Below, one piece after another: positions 18,126 through 30,154 of a stretch of 64,000 nt of DNA. Numbering within the stretch: the first letter of the stretch is position 1; the number at the start of each line of letters is the position of its first letter. The notes under the pieces were generated by a model. That model was not told where the DNA came from. It made no database searches and saw only the letters and a program-made list of their open reading frames with translations. The position numbers were made by a program, and so were the translations under genes. This DNA comes from Hydrangea macrophylla (taxonomy: Eukaryota; Streptophyta; Magnoliopsida; Cornales; Hydrangeaceae): positions 34,325,095-34,389,094 of the forward strand of contig CM066989.1 of NCBI GenBank assembly GCA_033977485.1, in the 5' to 3' direction.

Positions 18126-19065
18126 TCATACTGCTAAAGATCCACTCATCAAGTCCACGCGTGCATTAAATGCGTCCATCCTCTCCTCCATTGTCAAGAG
18201 TTTTTCTTTCATCGCTTCAGCCTCGTTTTTGGCCTGTTCAGCCTCTTTGATCGCCTGTTCAGCCCTCTCATTTGCCTCCCGCATTCGCACTTCACACGTA
18301 GTGTGTGAAGCGGGCTTGGACGATGCACCAACCACCCGATATCCGAGGCCCATAGCATATCCGGGCCTGTACTCCAATACTTTATCAAATATTTCCTTAT
18401 CAGTCAGCGGGGTCGTCCCATCTGGGGTTGGTCGAGACTTCATTTGTACCATGCGGTCCTACAATTTACAAGAATCTAGTATTAATACAATTGTTTCAAA
18501 ATGAAATGTATCACTGTAACAAATTACAAATTGCCACTTACATAATTATGATGTGAATGCTCACTACCCCAATGACCGATTTTTGGGTTGTAATGCGTTT
18601 TGTGATACAGGTCTATGAGGCTCACATCTATCATCGTCACTGTATCGGACTCTTGGGTTTGCGACTGCCGATCCTTTGCCTGTGTATTGAACATATGGTG
18701 TTATTATAATAGTCAAATATTTATAAGAATGATGTTAACTTCATATATATATATATATATATATATATTGAACTCCGCAACAATTACCATTTTGTAATGA
18801 TGTTCAGCAAATGACATAGATCCACTGGTGTGACGTGCCTTCTGCATACCATTGAAATTTCATCGAGCTTGTGACATCCTTCTAACCGGCAACAGCCGCT
18901 GTAGCATGCATTCGAGCAATAATTCCCAATTCAGCCTTGAAGAGACCACTATTCTCTCATATTGGTAGCCATAGGTCCTTTTGGATCACAATAGGGAGCG
19001 GATGCCTACCATTCTCCGCTATTTTCTTTAGCAACTTCATATTCTTTGACCTCCCAAATTTTGAA
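18126..19065 (-). pseudogene. Plant transposase (Ptta/En/Spm type), decayed
   Basis: Three minus-strand blocks are recognisable. 19065-18850: GRSKNMKLLKKIAENGRHPL, then after a stop LFKAELGIIARMHA, the N-terminal signature of this family. 18840-18540: ARHTSGSMSFAEHHYK and, after an intron-like gap, a VSLIDLYHKTHYNP block. 18452-18126: MVQMKSRPTPDGTTPLTDKE, then EIFDKVLEYRPGYAMGLGYR, then a Glu/Ala-rich coiled-coil tail of about 50 residues. The region between the first two blocks is missing, and at least two in-frame stops are present, so it is inactive. GT-like splice sites bound the last block. Confidence 0.75.
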
Positions 19066-19429
19066 TTTTTTCTGTCACTTCCCTTCCATTTTGCTTAAAT
19101 TACCATTACAATTCAACAATTTGTAATCTTACTGTTACTAGGACCATCACACGTGACTTGGGCAGGAGCTCAAACAAACCCACAACCACAAGCCACCATC
19201 AAAGTTGTAGGCACTGTTTGGAATTACTTCTCACCCAAACGTACGTTTGGTTCCAATCTTTCTTTTAGGTCTGCTAAATGCGGTAAACCAAATGAGTAAA
19301 GCATTCCAAAACCACATAGCTTTTGCTCCTTGACCTTTAAGTCTGCTAATTGCTTTTCCCAATTTATTTTGTGTACCTTTTAAGCTATGAGTTTCAAAAT
19401 CCCCAAATTTTTGTGAACCTTAACATACC

Positions 19430-19446
19430 CACACACACACATACAC

Positions 19447-19515
<69 letters not shown>
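19430..19515. repeat. (AC)n microsatellite
   Basis: About 40 AC units with three early at-interruptions, inside the CACTA remnant. The His-Thr-rich open frame on the + strand is an artefact. Confidence 0.9.
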
Positions 19516-19518
<3 letters not shown>

Positions 19519-20030
19519 GGAACATGAGCACTCACCTTCGGCAGCGGCAACTGCTGGAGTCAACGGTGTCCTGCGACGGCGGCGGTTGTTGGCGTCAACG
19601 GCGTCCGGTGTCGGCAGTGGCTGGGTTGATTCCTGCGGTCGTTTCTTTTTCTTCTTTTCTTTCCTTTTGATTTTTGCGGGCCTTTTTTTTTTTTTTTGCT
19701 AAACTTTGATATACTCATTTGAGAGGGAAATGAAATGAAGGAAATGAAAAGCCTGCTAAACAATTTATTTGCCACGCACCTTGTACGCAAATACAAATAA
19801 AATTATTTGCCACGCGTGTGGTGCGTGGCAGATAATTTTAAAACTTTTTTCTACGTAAATGTGCGTTGCAAATAATCACCCTTGTCTTTTCTGAAAAATA
19901 GTTGCCACGTTTTAAAAGTGCGTCGCTAATTTGTTAGTGCGTCGCAGATAATTAGTATTTGCCATGCTCGGACTGCGTGGCAAAGAATCTACGTCACTAA
20001 AAAGCAGATTTGTTGTAGTGATCATTTCAC

Positions 20031-20345
20031 AGAAACGGGCAACCTTGGTTGAACTCCCAGAGAGGGCTGGAAAATACATCGACACCGAAGAATCAGAAGC
20101 GAGATCAGCCCGGGTACGTTTGCGATAAGCCTTCAAGAAGTAATCAGAAGCGAGATCAGCCCGAGAAGAACAATGGAAAGAAGCCCGAGAGTTCTGGTAG
20201 TTCTTCCAGCTCACATCAGTCAGGGTCTGGCAGCCCCAACCCGATCTCCAGCTCACAGCAGTCAAGGTCTGGCAGCCCCGACCCGACCTCCAGTTCACAG
20301 CGGTCAGGATCCACCAATCCTGGCTTGGCCTCCAATTAACAGCGG
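20031..20345 (+). pseudogene. Ty3-type gag relic followed by 42-bp tandem repeats
   Basis: One frame reads TLVELPERAGKYIDTEESEA, the Leu/Arg-rich 'ER..KYI..EE' phrase seen just before the zinc knuckle in many plant Ty3 gag proteins. It is followed by four degenerate 42-bp units (about 20207-20375) built on cagcagtcaggtctggcagccc. In another frame these give a Ser/Gly-rich open frame. The relic begins only 10 bp from the CACTA end at 20020, so the CACTA element may have inserted into this retroelement. Weak evidence. Confidence 0.35.
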
Positions 20346-20647
20346 CCAGTAGCCCGGTGATCCCTACCCGACCTCTTGTCTCCAACAGTCCAGACGAGCT
20401 CAACTATAGTGATACTTTTGCCTGACCGTAATACGAGGCTTCACAGATTGCCCAGGGAACCACCACAAAGACCTTGGGAAAACACCCGAGGCACCTCAAA
20501 AGACCTCAGGCCACACCCTAGGCACATACAAAAGACCTCGGGCCACACCCTAGGCACATACAGTATAGTGAACGTGCTCAGGCACGCACGCGGACGTAGG
20601 TTCCTTCATTAACAGGGCCGAATCACATACAAAAAACCGGTCTCTCA

Positions 20648-20685
<38 letters not shown>

Positions 20686-22418
20686 AATTTGCTCTATTTA
20701 TCTCTAACCAAATTTAGGCATCATCAATAATAGAGTTAATAAATAAAGGAATGGTCTTGACTTAGAGTGTGTTTGATAACCCAATTAAGTGATGGAAATG
20801 AAAATTTTCAGTACTTAAATTTTTTCAGTCCATTTGATAATGTGCCACTTAATTGAAAAAACTGCCAAAATTCCATTGAAAATGTTAATTAAGTAAAAAA
20901 AAAATTTACTGAAAATAATCATTAAATGCAGTCTATTTTAGTTCTTGAGATATTGTTCACAGTATTGCAAATACAAATCACTTAAAATTTTCAGTACTTA
21001 AATTCAGTACTTAATTTTTAATTTTATCAAACCCCTAAGCTCTCTCCAATTACTTATTTCTTTTTTTAAAGACAACCTGTATTAATAGAAGAGTAATGTT
21101 ATGCTTCTCAAATCCTAAGTCCAAATACCCATATCAAAAGATATGGCAGTGTGTCCACTGAATTTTGATTGGATGATATTGAACTGATCCCATCAATATT
21201 GTCTGTGGACCTGCTGTCACATCATTTGAGATAGAGATTTTGAGATTAGAATTAGGAAAGTATATCATTTATGTTAATGTGGAGTTGCAAGAAGGCAACG
21301 ATGTTACAAAATTCTGAACGAACTATCAACGGGTGTAGAGAGCCAAAACAACTGTTCAAAGCACCTAGCAAGAAAATGGAAAAGACCCAAAAAAAACAAC
21401 TGCTCAAAGTACATACCAAAACATCAAGCAAGTGGATATTTAATGAAATACTTTTGTGACAAACAATTGTAAATTAATCAAGGTCACATCTTTAAATCAT
21501 ATTATACAAGACAATTGCAATTAGTTACTAGCAAATTAATATAATAATCTTACGAAGGAATAGGAATGACATTCAGTTCTTTGAAAAACACTTTTAGCCA
21601 CTGGTGATTCATGACTGAACATATATAGCAAATAAACAGAGTTTTAATATAACAATTTGCAACTCAACAATGTGACACTGACATTTTTATTTTTGCTGAG
21701 AACAATGTGACACTGACATGATTGTATCCAAATTAATTTGGTTAAACATAAGTCTTGCACATAAATTGTGTTTTCAAAAACTTAAATTTGAACATTCTAC
21801 ACATCGGATGTCAATAAAGGAGACTCATGTTGTTTATATTTCTCCTAACACGTGTACTTGAATATCCAAATATAGACATAGTATATCAACCACTTCCATT
21901 TGAACATTTCAACACAACAGTAGATATCACTGGTCATTGATATTTCTCCTAACACAAGTAATTGAATTTCCAAATGAACCAAGACTGCATCAACAAAATA
22001 TCTGTACAAGACTTGAGAGCTGTCCTATTGGCTGCAATGCAACTAAGATTTAAGTAGTTGTATACTTTTAGGCCAGGTCTCAGTGCAAAGAATTGGTCTG
22101 GTCTTTCTCTCGTAGGTCTGTTTGGAATGCTCAAAAAACGATGAGGTTTAGAACCAATCTTACTTTTATCTGGTTTTTATGAAAACCACATTACTTAGAA
22201 TGTTTGATAAAGAACCATTCCTTGTGCGATTTTTAATTGAGGCACAGGTACTCCTTTGTAACAACAAACAAAACAGTTACACAAACAGTGTAAGTCTTTA
22301 GAAGATTCTTTTTCAAACAACACGGGGATCTTGTATTACCGAAACCAACCCCAAGAGAGTCAATAAATATGACCGACCGGTACTCAAATCAACTTATCAT
22401 CTGAAAATCAGAGTAGCC
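20346..22418. other. Intergenic, repeats only
   Basis: The stretch holds a ~36-bp repeat (gacctcgggccacaccctag) at 20490-20560 and a (CT)n tract at 20645-20683. A MITE-like block at about 20766-21050 has inverted gtttgataa/ttatcaaac ends. Related 'gtttgataaaac...agtacttaat' DNA recurs near 34470 and 35320. From 21060 to the WAK start I see no gene. I could not identify a TATA box for the kinase gene with confidence. Confidence 0.5.
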
Positions 22419-25400
22419 ATGGGCATCCAAAGACTAGTGCTGCTGCAAATCATTCTGGTATCAATAGCCACAGCTCAAACACTACCCAATTGCCAAGAAA
22501 CTTGTGGCAATCTTACTATCCCGTATCCATTCGGGACAAGAGAAGGCTGTTACCGTAACGATTTGTTCCCCATAACCTGTAATGACACTCATTACAACCC
22601 TCCCGTGGCATTTTTACGGCTTGGCAACATCAACGTCACAGAAATATCACTCGATGGCCAGATATACATAATGCTGCCTCAAGCCATGGATTGTTTTAAC
22701 CGGTCGGGTCACGAGGTGGCTACCGGACACAGTTCATCGGTAAACTTGAGAGAGTTCACCGTCTCTAGTACCCGAAACAAGTTCACCGCGGTTGGTTGTG
22801 ACACTCGCGGAAGGATTAATGGCTCCCGTAACGATAAGGGTTATCGAACCGGGTGCGAATCCATGTGCGAAAGCAATGAGTATATTGATAATGGGACTTG
22901 CTCTGGCATTGGCTGCTGCCAAACCTCCATCCCTAAAGGATTGAGAAATACTCAGGTGATAGTAGATAGCTTTAAGAATCACACAAATGTATTGGACTTC
23001 AGCCCCTGCAGCTATGCCTTTATTGTTGAAGACGATAAGTTCAATTTTTCCTCAAATTATCTCAAAGATTTGAGGAATGTATCAAAGCATCCTGTGGTGC
23101 TTGATTGGACTATTGGAAATGAGACATGTAATGTAGCTGAAAAGAACCACACTAGCTATGCCTGTAAGAGTACCAACAGCCAGTGCGAAAATCATGATGT
23201 TGGATATAATTGCAATTGCTCAACTGGGTATCGAGGGAACCCATACATTCTCGATGGTTGTGAAGGTATGTGTGTATTCATTCTAATTCACCTTTCTTGA
23301 GCTTTGCCATTATATTAACAATCTCTCATGTGTTTTATTTTTGAATAAAGATGACGAACTCCCTCAAAATCAAAATTTGTTGATGTCACGAGATTCCCTC
23401 CCATCTCCTACGTGAACGGGGGAGGTTAACGGAAGTGGAGGGAATATTGTGACATCAACATATTTTTTTTCAAGATGAATTGACAAATTTGCGCTCGTAT
23501 TTGTGTTATTTGACAACTATACATTTACTATCTAGACAAAAGGATATAAATGCCCCAAGGAATGCTACCCTAATTTGACAAAATTGTTCATTTTAGATGT
23601 ACAAAAAAGGAATAATCATCTTTTTACATCGCCTTTAGTTTACCATTTAATTTAAATATGTGTGTACAAATATACGCAAGTACATTTCTGTAAATTGATA
23701 CATCCCTCTGATAGGGAAAGTTTACAGTGAGCAGCTTCTCATATAAGAAGGAGGGTTTTAACCGTTAGATAAGAATCTAGCAATAAATGTATCTCCAGAT
23801 TCTTAGGAATCTTATGGTTAGATTCTCATCCAACGGTTAAAACCGAAGCTTCTCACAATAGACTTACCTTACATAAATTTTTTTTTTTTTTTTTCGGAAA
23901 TTGGTTAATAGACCCTTACCTTAATATCAACTTTTCTTTTGGTGATGGGTAACCCTTTTTGTGATTGTTTCAGACATTGATGAATGTAAGGATCCACGTC
24001 TTAATGATTGCAAACATAAATGTATCAACACAAGAGGAAATTATAGATGCAAGTGTCCATCAGGGTACCGTGGAGATGGTAGAAGGGGTGGAGAAGGATG
24101 CAGTCCTGATCAATCACTTCTGATCACGATAGTGGGAAGTAAGTCAAATTTTCTCTACATGTTTATGTTCTCTGCAACTAAGTATAAATTTGTTTTGCTT
24201 CCTCTTGCTTATGGATTGAAGACAGAGAAAGGGCAACACAAAAAAAAAAAAAAAAAAAAAAAAAGTATGTACATGACAACTGGTCGAGGAATCTATTTAT
24301 TTTTCGGGTAATGTTATGTGTACATAAAGATCTGGACCATTCATTTCGGTAGAGTCCATGCCTGTATATACCAAAATTAACGGCCCAGATCTTTATGTGC
24401 ATATTTTATGTGTACCAATCATTACTCTTATTTTTCTCCGTCTCTAAAATAGGTAAGAATAGGTCTATCTTAGTATCCAAACAACTAGACAAGTTGCAAA
24501 CCCAGGAATCTCGGCTACCCACAATGGGCCCTTACTACATATAGAATCCCAGCAATAGCATGAACTTAAAACACATAAATCCGAATTCTAACGTACGTAC
24601 GTACGTTAATAGCGCTAATGGTGTTGTTAGTAACCTTACAATCCATGAATTTATCACAAAAATCCCTGGCTATGAATTTTCCATGAACCTTCAGGTACTT
24701 CATGAATCATGACTAGAAATGGTAAGAGCAAGATTCAGCATTTCTATTCTCTCTTTCTTTTAATTTGTTTATGATAAAACCATATGACAAGAATTTAGAA
24801 AAACTTTCCACGAGCAAAAGTATTTCTGTCAGGAAACTTGAAATATTTGCAACGGACCACAATGACATCAATTAATCAAATGTCCTTCCCCTTTTTCCTT
24901 TTTTGGGAAAATAATAGTAGCAATCATTTCTATTTGTTAAGGTTAAAATAATAGTCATTTATTTAATATGAGTACTCCGGAATTTGGACATGTGGTATTG
25001 CCACATTCAATAACAGTACAAGTAATGCTATATTTTCTATATTTGAATTGCTAATTTGGTTTCAAAATAATTAACAATTATATTACATGTTATGGCAGTG
25101 ATCGACAGTCTTACATACCGCTAAATGTGGTACAACTGACAAAGTATTTGAGCGTTTTTTTTTTTTTTTGGAAAGCATAGCAATACTCTACTTATAAGTA
25201 GAAATAAATCTAACAAATTGCATGCGACAGTGAGACCCCTTGACTAATTCCTTAACCCTTATCTAAATTGTAACTTGCATGTTTACAATCACTGACACAT
25301 ATGTAGAATGTTAGATATATGCGTATTTTATTATTTATTGTTTAACTTGTTGCTTATTTGTGGAACAATCTAATTAGTATTTAGTAATGATTTATTTGCA

Positions 25401-27636
25401 TTAATTTATCTCAGATCAGCTAAGGTATTCTTTGTGTTTTTTTTCCCGATTAATTTAGTTATAGGACAAATTGAAAATGCCTTTTGTTATTGGATAAACT
25501 TTGTTCTCGAACATGTGTTTTTTTTTTTTGGACACAAAAATTTTAAATAAGAAGTTGCGGCAAAACTAAGAAGTTGCAATTCGATTAAGCCGAGTTTATA
25601 GGGGTTTTCTTTTTTGGTACCTTTACACATATTTGTCATGTGGATGATATAATCAAGCTAATGCTATAAAAATTAACACAAAACTCAACAAATCTTCTCC
25701 CGTTGTATAATACAAACATCTTAGTTGTAGCATTTTGGGACCTTTTACTACCAATTATAAAATTGTAACTAACAAATGACACCTAAAAGTTGCTACCAAA
25801 TGGCACATTAGAAAAGTTAATACTGATTGGCATCAAAGATATCAAAGGTACAACAAAATAATATATTGTTGCTATAACTTGAGACTAAGAAATTGAATGT
25901 ATCATACTCGATTGTCTTGTAGAATTTTTCAAAATTCAGATACTAATAAAATAGGGTTTTTTTTTATTTTGGGAGGGGAGCTTAAATGTAAATATATATA
26001 TATATATATATTTTTAAGGGTATATATAGAATTTTTTTATATATAGAATTTCAAAATTCGGTAATGGCCTTTTTTTTTTTTCACTCTTTACAACTTAGAA
26101 TAGTTTTTAGCATTCATATACGCCTAGAAATATGCATCTTTACAGTGATTTACAATATCTCCAAGCAACAAGGAAACACGATGATCAAGATCATTTGAAT
26201 GCGATGAATTGGCCCCCTCAATTCCATGTATAACACACGAATCTTGAAACTTATTCACGGACAACTTTACAGAGTTTTAAGCCTGATTTCTATGGATGCC
26301 ATTTTGTATAAACTAAAGCGAATTCTATGAATACTCCCATTTTGTATATACTAAAACTCAAGGAAAATATGTTAAATGTTTTACTATTTTACCTCTAACT
26401 TATGTGATAACTAATATGTTTCAATGCATTCGAAACATAGGTGTTGGAATAACTGCTATAGTTCTGGTCATTAGTTTCACGTGGTTATACTTGGGACTCA
26501 AGAGAAGAAATCTAATTAGGCTGAAAGAGAAGTTCTTTCAACAAAATGGTGGTTTAATGTTACAAGAGCAGCTTTCTGGGCGCGATCGATCTTCTGAGAC
26601 AACTAAAATCTTTACAGCCGAAGAGCTTGAGAAGGCCACAAATAACTATAATGATAATAACATCGTTGGACAAGGAGGTTATGGAACGGTCTATAAAGGA
26701 ATTCTAGCAAACAACAGAATAGTCGCAATAAAGAAGTCCAAAATGGTAGATCAAACCCAGATAGAGCAATTCATCAACGAGGTTCTCGTACTCTCACAGA
26801 TCAATCATCGAAATGTGGTCAAGCTCTTGGGTTGCTGTTTGGAGACACAAGTCCCTTTATTAGTATACGAATTCGTAACAAACGGTACACTATGCGACCA
26901 CATACATAATGAAAGCAAGGCACCCTCAGTTTCTTGGGGAATGCGATTAAGAATAGCGGCAGAAACCGCAGGAGTTTTGTCGTATCTACACTCTGCAGCT
27001 TCTATACCAATTGTTCATAGGGACGTCAAGTCAAGCAATATACTATTGGATGATAATTATACTGCCAAAGTGTCTGATTTTGGAGCATCAAGACTGGTAC
27101 CTCTAGATCAAATGCAGTTGTCAACAATGGTCCAAGGAACTCTTGGATATTTAGATCCCGAGTACTTGCACACAAGCCAATTGACTGAGAAAAGCGATGT
27201 TTATAGCTTTGGAGTTGTTCTTTTGGAACTACTAACTGGACTGAAAGCGCTTAAGTTCGACGGACCAGAGCAGGCGAGATCTTTGGTTCCATATTTTCTT
27301 TCTGCATTGAAAGAAGACCATTTGATCCAAATCATTGACAAAAATTTATATGAGGAGGACAAGGATAATCAGTTCAAGGATTTTGCTATTCTTGCAAAGT
27401 GGTGCTTGAGAGTAAAAGGGGAAGAAAGACCTGGTATGAAAGAAGTGGCAATGGCATTAGAGGGACAACTGAGAATGATGGAAAATCATCCATGGGTTCA
27501 AATTGATATGAATTCTAAACAGACCGAATGCTTGATTGGTGAGAAGTTGGATATTTTTGAAGGACATGGTGATGGTAGCAGTACATCTTCAGGGTTTCAT
27601 AATGATGTGATAGTGTCACTACGTGGTGGCAGATGA
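22419..27636 (+). CDS. Wall-associated receptor-like kinase (WAK family)
   Basis: Three exons join in frame with GT-AG introns: 22419-23265, 23974-24138 and 26441-27636 (2208 nt, 735 residues). A signal peptide (about residues 1-19) leads to a GUB_WAK pectin-binding-type domain, [20 protein letters not shown]. Cysteine-rich EGF-like sequence follows (~240-282). Exon 2 encodes a calcium-binding EGF module (DIDECKD...[12 protein letters not shown], ~283-325). A single membrane helix spans ~340-360, and the kinase domain ~400-680. The kinase has the P-loop GQGGYGTV (from 414), the VAIKK lysine (435), [12 protein letters not shown] (530-541) and DFGAS (550-554). All catalytic residues are present, and HRD makes it an RD kinase. 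WAKs link pectin in the wall to cytosolic signalling in growth and defence. The three-exon layout is the family norm. No stops or frameshifts were found, so it is probably functional. Ligand unknown. Confidence 0.93.
23727..23856. mobile_element. MITE-like inverted-repeat element in WAK intron 1
   Basis: The arms gtgagcagcttctc...gttttaaccgttagat and atccaacggttaaaac...gaagcttctcac are inverted copies, and inner agattcttagg/agattctcat segments also pair. At about 130 bp with no coding sequence, it fits a MITE. The target duplication is not clear, and the arms may extend a further ~13 bp on each side. Confidence 0.6.
24309..24424. mobile_element. Small inverted-repeat element in WAK intron 2
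   Basis: gtacataaagatctgg and its inverted partner ccagatctttatgtgc flank a ~60-bp centre. The outer ends taatg/catta also pair. It is probably a MITE, but the superfamily was not determined. A poly-A run lies just to the left. Confidence 0.5.
24589..24608. repeat. 20-bp perfect palindrome (ACGT core)
   Basis: taacgtacgtacgtacgtta reads the same on both strands. It lies in WAK intron 2. It could be a microsatellite of four acgt units rather than a regulatory site. Confidence 0.8.
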
Positions 27637-30154
27637 GTAGTTATTGTATGGTCTGGGACCATTGACATGTGGTGGTCCGTGCCAATGGACGGCTGCCATG
27701 TAGTCAAGTGCAGATTTTTTTGTTTCATGACAACTTGGCCACATGATAATATCTTATTGGTCGGTAGCACCACGTGGTAATTGTCCTAGTCCATAGAATA
27801 ATTTCTCGTCGTAGATAATATTTTTGAGTTCACGCTGGTCCGACATTGTCCTCTTCTCGACTCCACCTATTTTCCTGTGTAGACACTTGGGCCAGAGTTG
27901 ACAGAGTAGATTCTCTTTTATTTTATGTCATTTAAGTTGTATTAATTTTGTTGATATTGTAAGGAGTTTGGTTGACGTTGATTTTACATTTATATTTTAG
28001 GATAGCCCTTCATCTCGATCTTGATTTTTATTCTGAATCTTTTTATAAAATCCTATTTAAAAGGATTCTGAACTTCGAAATAAACAGTATGGGATTATAG
28101 AATTTTGTAAACACTGATGCCAATTTTCAAGCACCGTCCTACACCATTTCCCAATGCATGCCATGAGTAGCAGTGCTGAAAATTGATATACTTTGGATGG
28201 TACTGAAGAAATTTTTGTATACATGTTGGGCTAGTGAACATCGTAAAATTCCATGTTAGTCCTAGCCTAGTAGGAAGGTAGAGTTGAGTTGAAGTACTCA
28301 TGTACATGGGTGGATGGGGATTGAGGGCCAGTGCCCCTGAGCTAAATTTATTTTGGGTCTATTTAACAATTTTTCGTGCAGACGATTTTTTCAATGGGGT
28401 TTAACTAAAAAATGTATTTCTTTTAAGGTAACTTTGAAAATTTTCTAAAACCTACGGGGGCTTGAGCCCTCTTTTGCCCTTCAATGCTGTCCCTGCATAT
28501 GTAGTCTTTTTATTTTTTGGCGCATGTATTAGTAGTTTTATTGGGCATAGTGAGAAGTATTAAACTGCTTTCTCATTCAATAGGTGATCTTGAGTAGGAT
28601 GATATGTTTCGTACCTCTCCTCTAAATTTATGTGTTTTTTTTTCTAAATCTATAGTCCAACCTCATTTGCCTAACTCCCTAGTCAAAACCGCTATGAAAT
28701 GATGTAATATTCTATGTTTATATGTCCTTAGTTGCACATCTAAAATTTTAATACTTAGTATGATCAAAATGTAGGCTAATTTGAAACTTTTTTGAAAAAT
28801 TAGTCACAAGGGTATTTTGGTCATTTGTGCCTATGTTGTCAGACTTGACCAGAAAAATCAAAAATGAGATGAGGAGCATACCAATTTAAACCACTTTCGT
28901 CAACTTTTCTAGGTTAGAGAATGTTTAAAAAAGTCAAGGTAGTTCATATAACTCTCTTATATGATGTCGTATATGTTAAGTAAGCTTAATCCAGAAGACT
29001 ACTAAGTTTGGAGCACATTTAGCGGGTCAATAGTCCAAACCTAGTTTGTCTTAGAAATTGCCTAAGTGCTATGTGTTCTTGATGATTGTGTGTTTTCTCC
29101 TTCATGCTTGAAGTTATGAAATCATATTTATATGCTTGTTTAGTTAGCATATTATTGTTCATTAGCATTTCATGACATGAGATAAGCATGATTATGAAAT
29201 TGGGCATGGACACGTGCATAAAGATGAAATGCATGAATGATATTGGGTAAAAGACCTCCATATGTGAGGCTTTCAATTTAAAAAGTAGAAGATCTTCATG
29301 TGCGGGACTTTTGGATTTTAAAGATCATGAAAACCTCCTCGAGAGAGCTTTTTTCTTAAAGTTAGATAATTCCAGTTGTGGGTGTGTATGTGAGAATTAG
29401 ATCCATTAGGAACTCGATCTCCTAGTTTTGTAAACCATAGGAATCGTATGCTAAAGGCCTATATGAGGTGGATTATGCCCTATATGTGGTGGCCCATAGA
29501 CCAAGTGTTGTGTTGAGAGTGAGTGTTTGGAAAATTCATGAAAGGGCCTCCGGGCAACATAGTTTTGCCTTGGCAAAAAATCAATACAATTATGCATTCA
29601 TGCATATAATCCATGGTATTATTGAATTATATTAATATACGGACTATCGTGCTCATGATTTGTTTTAAACCCCATTTTCAGGTGAAATGGATAAGGGCAA
29701 GGCCTCAGAATGATCGACGTAGCTAATACCTTGTAAAGACACCGCTTGTGGGGGAATATTTGTTCTTTTGTAATGCATAGCTTATCTAGTGTAACTTAGT
29801 TCAATTTGGAAGCTTCATTCTTAAGTTTGAATTGTAGTAGTTACATGTTGATATTGTAATTTATCTATTCATATCACAATTTTATCATCGGACATTTGTT
29901 ACTTCGTATCCTTTAACTCTTGGATTCATGTTAGAAATGGAGCACATGTTATCCCCTTGATTTTAGAGTTGCTACTATGATTCCAAAAAAACATGTTAGG
30001 TTTCGTTATATTCGTATCGGTATGTAATCGTGACATGTATGATTGCATGCCTTTATGTCAATGTTCAAACCCCTCAATCCCACATTATCGTGTTTTTGGG
30101 CTGAGAGTATTTTATAGCTCTTACTCTCTTTTGCAATGATTATGAAATAGGCTT
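27637..30154. other. WAK 3' flank and repeat-derived intergenic DNA
   Basis: No gene is supported. The 3' UTR of the kinase is presumably in the first few hundred bases, which contain a degenerate inverted repeat (accattgacatgtggtggtcc and relatives, 27650-27790). About 28310-28500 has degenerate ends (gatggggattgagg... and ...gctgtccctgcatatg) like an old hAT-type insertion. The rest is AT-rich with no recognisable coding sequence up to the LTR at 30155. Confidence 0.45.

Larger units (their letters stand above)
18067..20020 (-). mobile_element. CACTA (En/Spm) transposon, right end
   Basis: Position 20020 ends an inverted CACTACAACAAATCTGC terminus, which matches CACTA-superfamily ends. Inside it lie subterminal inverted motifs (tttgccacgc, gtgcgtggcagataat) at about 19770-19980. 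A decayed plant transposase on the minus strand is at 18126-19065. The three bases after the end are atc. No matching left terminus was found before 18067, so the left limit is only where the tandem array stops. The array may itself lie inside the element. Confidence 0.7.

Noticed and set aside
18106..18504. 132-codon + strand frame (Ser/Ala-rich)
   Set aside because: It is the mirror of the minus-strand transposase coiled-coil end, which has clear family similarity.
22734..22982. Antisense frame in WAK exon 1
   Set aside because: Shadow of the receptor-kinase coding exon.
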